DNA of 64,000 nucleotides, taken from Macrotrachela quadricornifera. Its lineage: Eukaryota; Rotifera; Eurotatoria; Philodinida; Philodinidae. This document shows, one piece after another, positions 23,806 through 35,304 of the stretch. The notes beneath the pieces were generated by a model. That model did no database searches. It was not told the DNA's origin and saw only the letters and a list, made by a program, of their open reading frames with translations. The translations under genes and the position numbers were made by a program. Location: contig JAJEKB010021013.1 in NCBI GenBank assembly GCA_022393335.1, positions 192,217-256,216 on the forward strand, given 5' to 3'. How positions within the stretch are numbered: position 1 is the first letter of the stretch; each line of letters opens with the position of its first letter.

Positions 23806-26800
23806 TTAATCTTCCATTAAATAACTGCTGTCTTTACCATACGAATTGGTCTTTATGAAATGTTTGCGACTTCTCATAATAACTTCCCTGTGGTTTTCTA
23901 CCATATTCTGTTGATCATATGAAGAAGAAAATGATCCATTCATTTCTGTCTTTGTTTTTCTCTTAGTCTGTAATATTAACAAACATTGATTAATAGCATT
24001 TGCAACCGATTCTACATTATCACTATTAAATATTGTCTCATGAGAACCTGTCAATGAGTAGACTTCTGGCAGAGGACAGAGAAAATTTTCCCATCCATTG
24101 TATTCACTAACAATAGGTACCTTATAAGAGTGATCAGCTCTTAATAGTACGGTACATCCCGTATAATGACTCTGTTGGTAATGACGTGATATTTCTTGAA
24201 ACTTTTCATGTTCCACTTCGAAAGCTTCTTTCTCATTTATTGATAGTTCATCCAAACCATAAGACGATAAAAATTCGTTGAATACCTTTGCTTCCACTTC
24301 TCGGGTTGCTATCTTAATCTTATATGATTTTCTTGGAAAGCTATCAATCAAAATAACTATTTCTACAGGAAAACCTTTATTTTCAAGCAACTTCGCCATT
24401 TCAATAGCAATATTACCACCCAATGACCAGCCTCCAAGGCGGTAAGGACCTTTGGGTTGCACTGTTTGTATAACATTTACATAAAAAGCTGCCATCATTT
24501 CTAGTGTACTGAAGTTTTCTGTAGATTCACGTCCCCAAAATGGATCGTTAATACCGTACAATGGCTGCTCCGACAATAGATAGGGGACGAGCTTTGAATA
24601 AAGCCAACATAGACCAAAACCAGGATGAACGAGGAAGAGTGGGATTAAACTGCCAACAATTTTAATCGGCCATAAAGCATCTTTAATCAAACTATTTTCA
24701 GAGCTCACAGTTTCTTGCTGAGCAATGGCAATGACATGCGCCTGCTCAGCAATGGTTGGATGTTGGAATAATGTTTTTACTGAGCATTTACAATGAAAAT
24801 ACTTCTGAATTGCTAAAGACAGTTTTATCATTAATAATGAATGTCCTCCTATTGCAAAGAAATTATCCAAAATGCCGATCGATTTCAACTCTAAAACTTC
24901 GCTCCATACTGTCGTAAGCTTAGCTTCTATTTCATTACAAGGCACAACATAATCAGTATCTCTAAGTACTAAAGGAACTTGAGGAGTTGGCAAAGCCTTT
25001 CGATCAACTTTATCATTAACAGTTAAAGGAAGTGATTTTAAAGATATAAAATAGCTGGGTATCATATACTCCGGTAAACGCAATGCTAGATGTTCTCTCA
25101 ATGTTGTTACATTTAGTGATTCAGCTTCTACAAGTAAATCAGAGGATGTGCTATCTCGTTTAACTACATAGTAAGCCACAAGATGTTTATTGCCTTGTAT
25201 TTCACGTACTATCACTGCTACTTCTGCAATTCGAGGATGAGCTAATAAGACATTTTCTATTTCACCACACTCAATACGAAAACCACGTATCTTCACTTGT
25301 TGATCTATTCGATTCAGAATCTCAATATTTCCATTTAATAAGTATTTTGCTGAATCTCCAGTACGATAAAGTCTTACATTTTTTCCTTGAAGTTTATCTT
25401 CTTCTGTAGCAAATGGATTTGGTATAAATTGCTTGTTAGTTAACTCAGATTGATTCCAGTATCCACGAGCTAGACATGCTCCACCAAGAAATAATTCACC
25501 AACTATACCCACTGGTACTGGATTTAAGTCTTTGTCTAGAATGTAATTTTTAACATTTGAAAGTGCCTTACCAATATGTGGTCGTTCATTTGGCCTACAA
25601 ATTCCAAAATGAGTATATACAGTCGCTTCCGTTGGACCATAATCATTGATAAGACAAACTTTGTCTCCTCATTCATCAACAATATTTTGAGTACATTTAT
25701 CTCCACCTACAGTTATCATAGTTAAAGTAGATCCCGAAATAGGTGGTAAAATCTGTAATACAGCTGGTGGTAAAAATGTTAAAGTATCGATACTTTCTTG
25801 TTTAATATAATTACTTAACTTGGTCACATCATGTTTAACTTCATTTGAAAGCACATGCAAGGATCCACCGGTAAGCAAAATCGAAAAAAGCTCGATCACA
25901 GAAGCATCGAAAGCTAAAGAAGCAAATTGAGTTGATTTGGAATATTCATTAAACTTAAATACTTCATTGTGAGCGAAAAAGAGGTTTACCACACTGCGAT
26001 GCTCTACTGCTACTCCTTTGGATAAACCCGTAGAACCAGAAGTATAAATGATATAAATTAAATGATGTGGCTGTGTGAGTGTGAGAACATTGTATTGGCT
26101 GGCTTGAATAATTGTTGCATCATCACGGTCTAAACATAAAATTTGACCAGTATAAGTTTTAAAAGAAGAGAGCAGCGATTCTTGAGTGAGTAAGAAAACT
26201 GCTTTTGTATCTTCTAAAATATATTGTAAGCGTAATAGTGGATAATCAGGATCCAAAGGTATATATGCGGCACCTGCGTTAAGAATACCAAATAATGCTA
26301 TAATCATCTCAAGACTTCTTTCCATACAAAGTGCAATAGTTGAGTCAGGAGCCAAATCTGTGCCATATATTTGTTGATGTTGTGATCGTAATGTCGATGC
26401 GACCTGATTGGCTCTTGCATTTAGTTGACTGTAAGTTAGGGACTGGTCTTCGAACACTAAAGCAATTTTATGTGGTGTTTTCTCTACTTGTTCTTCAAAC
26501 AATTGATGAATTGTTTTCGTATCTGGGTAACGTTTGTCTGTTCGGTTCAAGTTGATTAAAAGTTGATGTTTCTCATCATTGGTCAGAATTGGAAATGTAG
26601 TAAGATTTTGGTCGGGAAAGTCGCTAATCGCATCGAATATCACGTTTATGTGAGCGACAAGACGTTTTATAGTCTCAGGGACGAATAATGCTGTATTGTA
26701 TTCTATATGACCCACTAAACCTTCTGCTTTGTGTTGAAAGGTAAAAACTAAATTAAAGTAGCGATTCGAGCCTTGTTCAGCATCCAATGATGCTTCTAGG

Positions 26801-27893
26801 TTTGGAAGCATCCGATTCGAAACTTTTTCAGCATCTTCTAGCAGCAGCAGCATTACTTCGCAAAATGGCGAATATTTGCAATCATCATGAATATCCAATA
26901 TTTCTATTATTTTTGCGAAGTGAACATCATCTCGATTTTGATAGGCTTCCAACACCTCCTGAGAAACTTGCTGTAATAATGTTCGAAAGGTCTTTTGGGG
27001 ATGAAATTTGGTACGTAACGGAAGAATATCAGCAAACATACGCATTATATTTTTTATTGTTGGATAATGACGATCTGACACCAGTGTCCCAATGACTACA
27101 TCTGTTCGTCCTGTATAACGGTACAGTAATACATGTAAGGCTGCTAATAATACCGTGAATAAAGTCATTGATGCTCACATGCTAAAGCTTGAAAGCGGAA
27201 CAATAGAGTGGGAGACAAATAAAATGTTTCTTGTTGTCGCTTAAAACTTTGCATGTCAGAATATGAATAATCCGTCGGTAATTGAATACCTTCATATCCT
27301 TGCAATCGATCTTGCCAATAAGTACTTTTGCTTCCTAAGACGCTACTTTCCAACCAACCACACTGCCACAATACAAAGTCCACATATTGCATTGGTGAAG
27401 CAACCAAAGAAGGCTCTCTTCCTTGACTTCGCGCTGCATAATATGCTGGAAACTCTTGACAAAAGATATTCAGAAACCATTTATCTCCTACTATCGGATG
27501 TGTGATCAATAATAATATATAATTATCATCGGCAAGAACTAACAATTGAGCTCGTAACAATGGTCCCGTATTCATATTAAACACATAATGCGCTTCTTCT
27601 TCTTCAGTAAACGTTTCTATTCTTTTGGCATCACAGCCCGTGGACTCTAAATCGTGAGTGTTAAATACGATTGCTTCTGTCGACTGTACTACTTGCTTTT
27701 CTTCGTCTATCAATGCAACGAAGAACTCACGTAAGAATCCATAGCGATCAACAATATCTATCAAGCTGACTTTTAATGCTTGTTGATTTAATTGCCCGCG
27801 GAATTTTACTTTTAATACCACATTGCTTGGCTTACGAATATTACCGAATTGCTCTAAAAACCATAACCTTGCTTGAACCAAAGCGAGTGACAT
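23806..27893 (-). pseudogene. Single-module nonribosomal peptide synthetase, C-A-T-TE, two disruptions
   Basis: Three minus-strand segments encode one bacterial-type NRPS module in order. 27893-27165: condensation domain N-half (QARLWFLEQF). 27168-25669: condensation C-half and adenylation N-half (A3 core YIIYTSGSTGLSKG; A4 FDASVIELF). Then NDYGPTEATV (A5) in the interrupted stretch. 25512-23806: A6-A10 (GELFLGG, LYRTGD, IRGFRIECGE, NDKVDRKAL), thiolation domain (IGGHSL, Ser 225 of this segment) and a type-I thioesterase with GWSLGG (Ser 363), LIDS (Asp 390) and GSHETIF (His 491). Breaks: a one-base frameshift at about 27165-27168 and an in-frame TGA at 25671-25669, where related proteins have Trp. 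The condensation HHxxxDG motif reads HPIVGDK (27500-27480). No introns, which fits horizontal acquisition from bacteria. Product unknown. The breaks could also be assembly errors, in which case the gene is intact. Confidence 0.88.
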
Positions 27894-30562
27894 GCTTTTT
27901 TTTTGTTTATGTGTCTGATAATCTGGTAAATGCTTGAAAATTGTCCTAAAATGGACACAAGTGTTAATATTAACACAATTACCTAAAACTTCTAAGTTAT
28001 CTTTTCAAATCACAGAAAATGCTTCTCTTCTTGTAAGCATAACTATTTCTCTTTGTTAGTAGATAAATGACTCAATCAGGAGGTCTATCTATTGCCCATC
28101 TCTTTTTTTAAACATCGTAGTTTTCTACTCTATGATACCTTGTTTGATCTTTTTAGATATCAACATTATAGACTAAATACATAGCTCCACCTAGAGATGG
28201 GACCAGAAGGTAACAGAAGTTACACTGAATTTCTCTACATGTTATAATAGAATGGTCCTCAAATGGTATGCCTTAATAAAAGTAGCAGAAAAATCCTTAC
28301 CTTTAATTACTAATAAGAGTTCTTGAATTGATAATTAAGATTTTTTTTAGTGAGCGTTTGTTATTCTATGGGTTTTATTTCTAAATATAGACTGCAACGG
28401 GGTATTTCATAAAAAATTCTCAAAATTATTAGAAATATCCAAATATCTTTCAAAAAGTTCCGAAGCCTTTTTGAAAATAAGAAGTTTTTTAAAAAAATTC
28501 TGGAAAAGTATGTATCACAACAGGAGAACATTCAGAGTCATCTGCACGCTTCGAAGTAATAGAAATCTTCAAAATCGTTCAATGCAGAAGTTAGATTTAT
28601 ACGACTTTTGAATACTTTATTCAAGGAAAAACAATGAACTTTTACAGATTTTCAGGCTCTAAAAATGAAATTTTTCACATGTATGAATGTCAAAACCATA
28701 ATAGCAAATAATTAATTAAATTGTCGAAATATAAAAGAAGAAAGAAACGAGATTTTGAAATTCAACTCTAAATAATAAAGGGGAAATCGTAATGTTTAAT
28801 TTGACATATTGTTTATCAAATGTAGTTGTTCTTAGAATAAAGAAGTATGAGGGCTAGTTTGATAATACTTGTCAGGATTTTGTTTTAGATTTCAGATTCT
28901 AGAAACAAGTTTTTTATTATTCAACTGCAGGAAAATGGATGATTTTCAACTAGATGGTACATTAAATCACTAGGAAATTGAACCCAAACCTTATATTTGA
29001 AACAATTCTATTTAACGACGTCACGTATAAATGAAAATATTAACTACTTAGAAATTTGTCAAAAAATTTCGGGAGCTCAGCCATCTGTAGCCCACCCTTA
29101 GTGCCGTCACTAGGTTAAACACGAGGTGTCACCCGTTCTATCTTCAGTACTTTATTTAGCATTATACTTATTATTAAAACACTCAACACAAAAAAAAATT
29201 GTGACAGTCAGAACAGAAGGTTTTTACTTTCTTTGCTGCCACGTTGTTGGCTTCTCTTGACTGTTAGACCGTCTCTTTGGTTTCTTCAAACGATATGTGA
29301 ACTGTTCTAAAATTTCGATCGTATTTATATATAAGACGATAGAGAGAAAAGTATAAGGGGAGAAAATGACTCATTATGTAATGATGTTAAAAAAAGAACG
29401 AAAGTTAAACAGTAAAAATAACGAAAAGGCTATTAAGTGCATTTATTAGAAGTTAACTGTCCATGAAAATTAAAATCTAAAAAAAATTTTCTAAGAAACC
29501 TGAATCGGGTGTATGTGTTAATTAAAAAAATGTACTGTTTCGTAGAGGATTAAAAGGCAAATCTTTCGAGAAAAAAATTATACTTGAACAAGCGAATATG
29601 AGAAAAGACAGCAATAAAATTCTCAGTGGTCCATTCTTTCTAGGATCTGTTGGTAAAGTAGTAGTTACCGATAAATAATGTCCAAAGATGATCGAAGTCA
29701 AAGAAGAATGGATGAATACACTAGCTGTGAATCGAAATGAAAAAAAACGGGATAGAAACGAGACGAATACACGTTTTTAATCTCTTCTTTACTGTAGTGA
29801 TCACTGATGCGTAAATCACTATCGTTTCAACGTAACGAAAAAATGATCAAATAGTCAGAAGAGTCTATAAAAAGGGCTTTTTTCGATCCTGTACGTAACG
29901 AGCATTATGAATAGCTACTGTAGAAAGAGAAAAGAATGGAGACAGAAAGAGAGAAAAGATAAAATAAGTCTACTCTCTCAACCCAAAACTTTGAAATGTT
30001 TCGTTTTTACATGCCATTGAAAATGTCCTTTGTCTATTGAACGTATTTCAATAATTAATACATAACTAATAAAGTCAAAGAATGTGAAACGGCGAAGCGT
30101 TTCCACTAAAAAATATTAAAATTTTCACATTATTTCGCTCTATTTGAAAAATGATTTTTTCACAAAACAGTGAAGAATTTTTCGTTAGTGCAGACTATGC
30201 AAGATAAGTTTGTTCGTATCATAATCAGACGTTTGGTACCGCATATGTTTGAGTTTTAGACATATAATATCATTCACAATGCTGACTTAATTATTTCAAA
30301 TTGGTTTACTATGGATAGAAAGAATTCCAATAGTTTATTGAAGTTATCAAAATTTTTTTATCATCACTAACGTGCACGGCAGGAACTGTGAGAGTGAGAT
30401 GAGTATAAAATATCAAGCTGCCATGACACGTCTTGTCATTTAAGCAATGACACATCTGGTAAAGTTCAAATTATTTTGCATATTTGTCAATACGCAAGAA
30501 TTATAGCTACTACAACGCGTTTCCGTTGAGCAGATATTCAGTTATGGAAAAGTTCACTGTAA
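27894..30562. other. Intergenic, no gene seen
   Basis: About 2.7 kb of AT-rich DNA upstream of the NRPS. No open frame with a recognisable domain and no convincing RNA gene. A short GC-richer stretch near 29088-29140 (agcccacccttagtgccgtcac) may be a transposon scrap. Confidence 0.35.
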
Positions 30563-31950
30563 AGATTGATTATATTGAAACTTAAAAAAGGAATCCGTAA
30601 AAAGACCGTTCAATATGATAAACATGCCCATATGGCAAATTTTAAAAACACGATTTAGTTTCACAAAAATGAAAGATCATGTTTGAAAAACTGCAAATCT
30701 AAAATTTCAACTTATTCTCATTAATTCTTGAAGAGTTATAAAGATAACACTGTAATGTGTCCTCATGGTATTGAGTCAAAGTATCAGAATTTTTATTTTG
30801 GTGGTATTTCATCAATTTCTCATCCAATACTTATAGATAATATTTCTCAGGTGCGTTGAATCTTGGTATACTGAATATTCGACTACTTAAAAATCGAGTT
30901 CGGTCACAGTATTTTACGCGAAAGAGTATCAAGAATGACTTGTATCATTTTTTTTGACTCTCGATTCTGAAAGAGCGTCAAAAAGTATATTTCACTTTGA
31001 TACTTCATTGATTTGATGTTTAATTTTTCGATGAAATTCTATAGATCATATGTATTAATAGATTTTTTGACTAGTATCTAATAAATTTCAATTCGAAAAA
31101 GTCGAAGTGTAGTCAAAAATAATAACATAGTTGAAATCAGCACCAAAAACTGCATTGATTTATATATGTTTCAGCGTTTTTGTGACCGACTTTTTTTTTC
31201 TCAAAAATTTTACTTGGGATCCCCTCATGGTTCGGCCAAAATATGTCATTAACTACAAAGTCATTTTTATTCTTTCGATTATTTCAATCATGTGCCCTTA
31301 TATGCTCTACGAACTTTTTATAGTTTCAGAACTTGTTTTTCATTGTTTAAATAATTTTGTAATTAAACGCATATTTTGGCTGAATCCTGAGGGAGACGTT
31401 AGGTCAATTCTTTTGAGAAAAAAAAAGTTAATAAAAAACTCTGAAATATTTGTAAGTTGATGCTCTTTCAGAATTTAGGGTCAAAAAAATGATACAAGTC
31501 ATTTTTGATAATCTTTTAAATAAAATACTGGGACCAAACTCGATTTTTAAGTAGTCGACTACTCAATATATCGAGACTCAGCATACCTGAAAAGATATGA
31601 AGAAAGTATTTTTATACACTGTCTGATAAAGCAAACAATTCTCTATCTTTTGAGATATTACATTAAAAATAATGTATATGTGTTGAAGAAGAAATTGATG
31701 AAATACCACCAAAATGAAAATTCTGATACTTTGACTCAATATTATGAGGACTTATTACGGTGTTATCTCTATAACTCTTCAAGAATTAATGAGAATAAGT
31801 TGAAGTTTTGGTTTTGTAGCTTTTCAAACATGATCTTTCATTTTTATGGAACTAAACCGTGTTTTTACAATTTGTCATATGCCCATATTTATCATATTGC
31901 GGGATCTTTTCACGGACCGTTTCTTAATATGAATGATTTCATTCTTGATA
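30563..31950. repeat. 1.4-kb foldback element
   Basis: The left arm (about 30563-31010) is repeated as its reverse complement at about 31440-31950. Matching landmarks are gatcatgtttgaaaa / cttttcaaacatgatctttc, cttcaagaattaatgagaat, tttggtggtatttcatcaa, and the 'gctctttcaga' block next to the loop. The right arm carries roughly 90 extra bases. The loop (31010-31440) and right arm contain open frames with no protein similarity. Non-autonomous, superfamily unknown. Confidence 0.75.
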
Positions 31951-32103
31951 AATAAAACTATTCAATTTTTTTCAATTGAAATATTCTGATTACCTATTTA
32001 ACTACTATTGAGATGATAATAATAAAGAACATTATCACCGTATTGATCAATGCGTGTGTGCAAGGTTTTCTATGAAAGATCATAAAAGAGTAAAAAATAA
32101 ATA

Positions 32104-32998
32104 CAGGGTGGCGCAAAAGTCATTTTACTCAAATAGCTTGAATACCTCCATCACAGCTCGAGCAAACGAACTAATTTTTTTATCAATGATAGAGACATGT
32201 ACAAGCTTTATATCCATAATGATGTGCCTGTAGAAACCCTTTGTTAAGTATGTTGTTTGTTCTCCTATCTGTCAAAAAGTAAAACGTTTTTTGTTGAGAT
32301 CAATGGTGATACTTAACAAAGAGTCTCTCTAGACATGTCTTTATAGATACGAAGCTTCAACATGCCTTTATTATTAGTAAAAAAATCAGCTTGTTTGCTC
32401 GAGTCATAATGGAGATATTCAATTTTTATTTTGGTAGACTGGCTTTTGCGCCACCCTGAATATGGCCTAAAAGTCACAATGTCAAGGAAAAATTAAATAT
32501 CTCCGCTATGGCTCGAACAACCGGACTGATTTTTCTACCAATAATGGAAGCATGTTCACACTTTAAAACCATATGGATAAGATTAGAGAGAGCCCTTATG
32601 AAGTATTACTAGTGACCTCAATAAAATAATTTTACTTTTTCATAGATAAAATGAAAAACAATATACTCCACAAACGGGTTTTCTTTAGGCATGTCTTTAT
32701 GGATATAAAGCTTGAACATGCCTCTATCGCTGATAAAAAAATCAGCTCGTTAATTCGAGCCGTAGCGGAGATATTCAAGTTTTTTCGCCAAAGTGCCTTT
32801 TTTTACAAACTGTGAAAAATAATTTTTTTTTTGTTGAGGTCAATAGTGATACTTAATAAAGGGTGTTTCTACGCATGTCTTTTTAGATATGAAGCTTAAA
32901 CATGTATTTATTATTGGTAAAAAACAATCAGTTCGTTTGCTCGATCCGTAATGGAGATATTTAATTTTTTTGGGCAAAGTGACTTTTGCGCCACCCTG
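32104..32998. mobile_element. Compound palindromic MITE flanked by TA
   Basis: Starts with cagggtggcgcaaaagtca after a TA (32102-32103) and ends with tgacttttgcgccaccctg before a TA (32999-33000), so it has perfect outer inverted repeats and a TA target duplication as in Tc1/mariner elements. A third copy of the end sequence faces inward at 32442-32458. Inside, a ~160-base unit (landmarks gctcga..aac, atttttttatca, catgt, aagctt, tatcc) occurs about five times in both orientations. No coding capacity. Confidence 0.8.
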
Positions 32999-33432
32999 TA
33001 AAATGCATTTTAATGTGATACAGAGATGGAAATGAATACTGTGGTTAAGATATATAACCTTGAAACGTGTCTTAATCATTTTTTTTTAAAACTAAAAATC
33101 TATATCAATAGAAAAATCTTTTCTCTTTAATGTTTATAGAGGAAGTTCTTTTTCTATGTTTAAAAAAACCTATAGAATAATCTTTATTCAAAGTGAAAAA
33201 ATGTCAAAATTATGTTTTACAGCTGAATCTACTTATAAGAGCTCCATATAAAGGAGCAGTTCGCTTATAGGAGCTATACTTTGACGCCTTTTTTTGCAAA
33301 TTGAGTTCGCATAAAAGAGCTATTCCGTTTTCTGAAAAATATGTCTGCTCTCAAGCGTTGCATATTCTTAAATGAGCTTCGTTTCTTGTTTCGCCCATTA
33401 CAATTGAACACTGTTTTCGAAAAGCCGATTTT

Positions 33433-33781
33433 TTGATTGATGACGACAGTAGCGACGTGGACGAAATGCCGATGGCTTTGGATGTGTCAAAATTCGGCGA
33501 AGCCATACAAGAAGAAGATTTCAAGGCGTTCGTCGACTGTGATAAGGAAGGCGAATGCTTTCGAAGCCTCATGGATGCCGAAATTTGTGATTCAGTAAAA
33601 CTAAATCAACATGAAATGATCGAATTAGAAGAAGTCGAAATTGTTGATGATCCGATGCTAGGTATCTCTCATAAAGATGTGCTAATGCATCTTTCGCCTG
33701 TTCGCAAGTATTTGAAAGAGAATTTTACAGAGTATAATTCATATTATGATATCGAAGACATGATCGAAAAGGACGATTTAA
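33433..33781 (+). pseudogene. C-terminal remnant of a Tigger/jerky-type transposase
   Basis: Open frame beginning without an ATG: acidic DDSSDVDEMP, then LMDAEICDSVKLNQ, then SHKDVLMHLSPVRKYLKEN. Such an acidic linker followed by 'sh-eal--l--lr-yle' is the usual tail of pogo/Tigger transposases. The catalytic DDE region and the DNA-binding domain are absent. An upstream ATG frame (33341) is out of phase. The natural end is lost at the TTAA insertion point at 33778-33781; codons beyond belong to the inserted element. Confidence 0.65.
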
Positions 33782-34503
33782 GGCCCCCCCCTCAAAAAAA
33801 GTCAATTTTCGCAAAAATTTTCGAAATTGAGATAAATGCATGGGAAGATAGCCCGTCTTCCGATCTTTCAGAAATGATATGGTTTTTTATTCAAAACTCC
33901 TTGTTTGACGAAAAATTTTGAGTTTTCATTAACCTCTCCTTGAAAACTATGCTTATTTTTCGGAAAACGAAAAATGTTTTTCGTTTTTTCTCGGTTTATG
34001 ATTTTTTTGACCTTTTGTCCAAGATTTCTCGGTCCGGGCTTGGTCAATATATTTAAATTTTTTTTTGTTTGAAAGAGCGCGTCGAGATGCAGGGCAATAT
34101 AGAGTCCTTTTTTTAATTAAGTTTGTTTTTTATTATATATACAGCCATTTATGTAAAAAAATACCCATTTTTGGCGCGTTTTTTGAGCGATTGAACTTGT
34201 GATCCCCTTTCTCCGCTAAAAAAGTAAGAATTTAAAAAAAAGGACTCTATATTGCCCTGCATCTTGACATGCTCTTTCAAACAAAAAAAAATTTTAATAT
34301 GTTGAATGACACTGGACCGAGAAATCTTGGACAGAAAATGAGCTATTTTTGACCCTTGTTTGGTTTATATCTCTGTTAATTGTCAGTGTATCGAGCTGAA
34401 AATTTTACCACAGCCTTCTCACTTCAGCCCCAACATATGCTCCAAATTTCAGCCCATTTGAACGTTCCTGGACTGAGATCGATTTTTGAGGGGGAGGGGG
34501 GCC
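33782..34503. mobile_element. 722-bp TTAA-flanked MITE nested in the Tigger-like element
   Basis: Exact TTAA on both sides (33778-33781 and 34504-34507) and inverted ends beginning ggccccccc...ctcaaaaa, the signature of piggyBac-type insertion. A second, inner inverted repeat (34017-34117 against 34238-34333, landmarks ccaagatttctcggtcc, gaaagagc, atgcagggcaatatagagtcc) gives a long internal hairpin. No transposase. A diverged partial copy lies at 49801-50062. Confidence 0.8.
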
Positions 34504-34678
34504 TTAATTAATCGTACTCAAAGTAAAATCATGGATTTCTTTAAATAAATTTAGATATCTCTATGTACTACTTAATAAATGTTGACAGGGATCAATTTTT
34601 GCACTTTTTTACATATAGTTCGGATATAAGAACCTCTTTTAAAGATCCTGACCGCACTTTTACAAGCGGATTCGACTG

Positions 34679-35304
34679 TATCTATTTATCCAAATTGAGT
34701 CTATTCTTTAAAATAATCTTTTCAATTTAATCTTGTTTATCAATTTAATTAAATTTTGTCGATCTTGTATGATATTGATATGAAATTTTTTTTATTATTT
34801 ACAAAGAAAATCTTAAAATAAATAATTTATTTTTTTACTTGATATTTAGTTCTTTGTCAGAGTCATTTATATAATATTTATTGAAATTACTATGTATGAG
34901 AAGGATGTAAAATTGTACAAAAACCTATTACAATTGATAGATTTAAAAACTTTATTAATATAAATAACAGATTATCAAATTGATTAAATGAGACAGAAAC
35001 TTGTTTTATTTTTGCTGGTATCGAATTATTTATTTAAATATTCACATAGGGACTTTTACATAGGAAATTTTAAACGATATTCTTTAGGTTTTATGTTATT
35101 TTAATCTTCAAGAAAAATCAACTATTTTTATCATTTCTAATTCTTTAAAAAAAAATAAAAGGCTCTTACTCATTGAAATACATAATTTTAAAAAAATAAA
35201 ACTAACAATATGTAACTGATCATGAATCACACACATTAATACGTGGCAAATGCTGAATCATATTTACGTTTTTACACATAAAGAATTGAACTTTAAAGAA
35301 AGCA
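34679..35304. other. Intergenic, no gene seen
   Basis: Very AT-rich sequence between two transposable elements, with nothing recognisable. Confidence 0.4.

Larger units (their letters stand above)
33220..34678 (+). mobile_element. pogo/Tigger-like element, internally deleted
   Basis: The left end (cagctgaatctacttataag, 33220) and the reverse complement of the right end (cagtcgaatccgcttgtaaa, ending 34678) are similar and both flanked by TA (33218-33219 and 34679-34680). Repeated 'ttataagagctcc' motifs in the terminal region are typical of Tigger/pogo ends. Only a transposase tail remains inside, and a second element (33782-34503) has inserted into it. Confidence 0.7.

Noticed and set aside
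26787..27095. Plus-strand open frame of 102 codons
   Set aside because: Antisense shadow of the NRPS condensation domain; the minus strand carries clear NRPS motifs.
27160..27170. Overlapping ATGA as bacterial-style translational coupling between two NRPS genes
   Set aside because: The junction falls inside a single condensation domain whose two halves continue without missing sequence, so a frameshift is the simpler reading.
31131..31460. Open frame of 109 codons on the plus strand
   Set aside because: It lies in the loop and right arm of the foldback at 30563-31950, begins without a convincing start context, is hydrophobic and AT-driven, and has no recognisable domain.
33433..33921. 162-codon open frame as an independent gene
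   Set aside because: It starts at TTG, resembles the tail of a Tigger-type transposase, and its last ~45 codons come from the inserted TTAA MITE.
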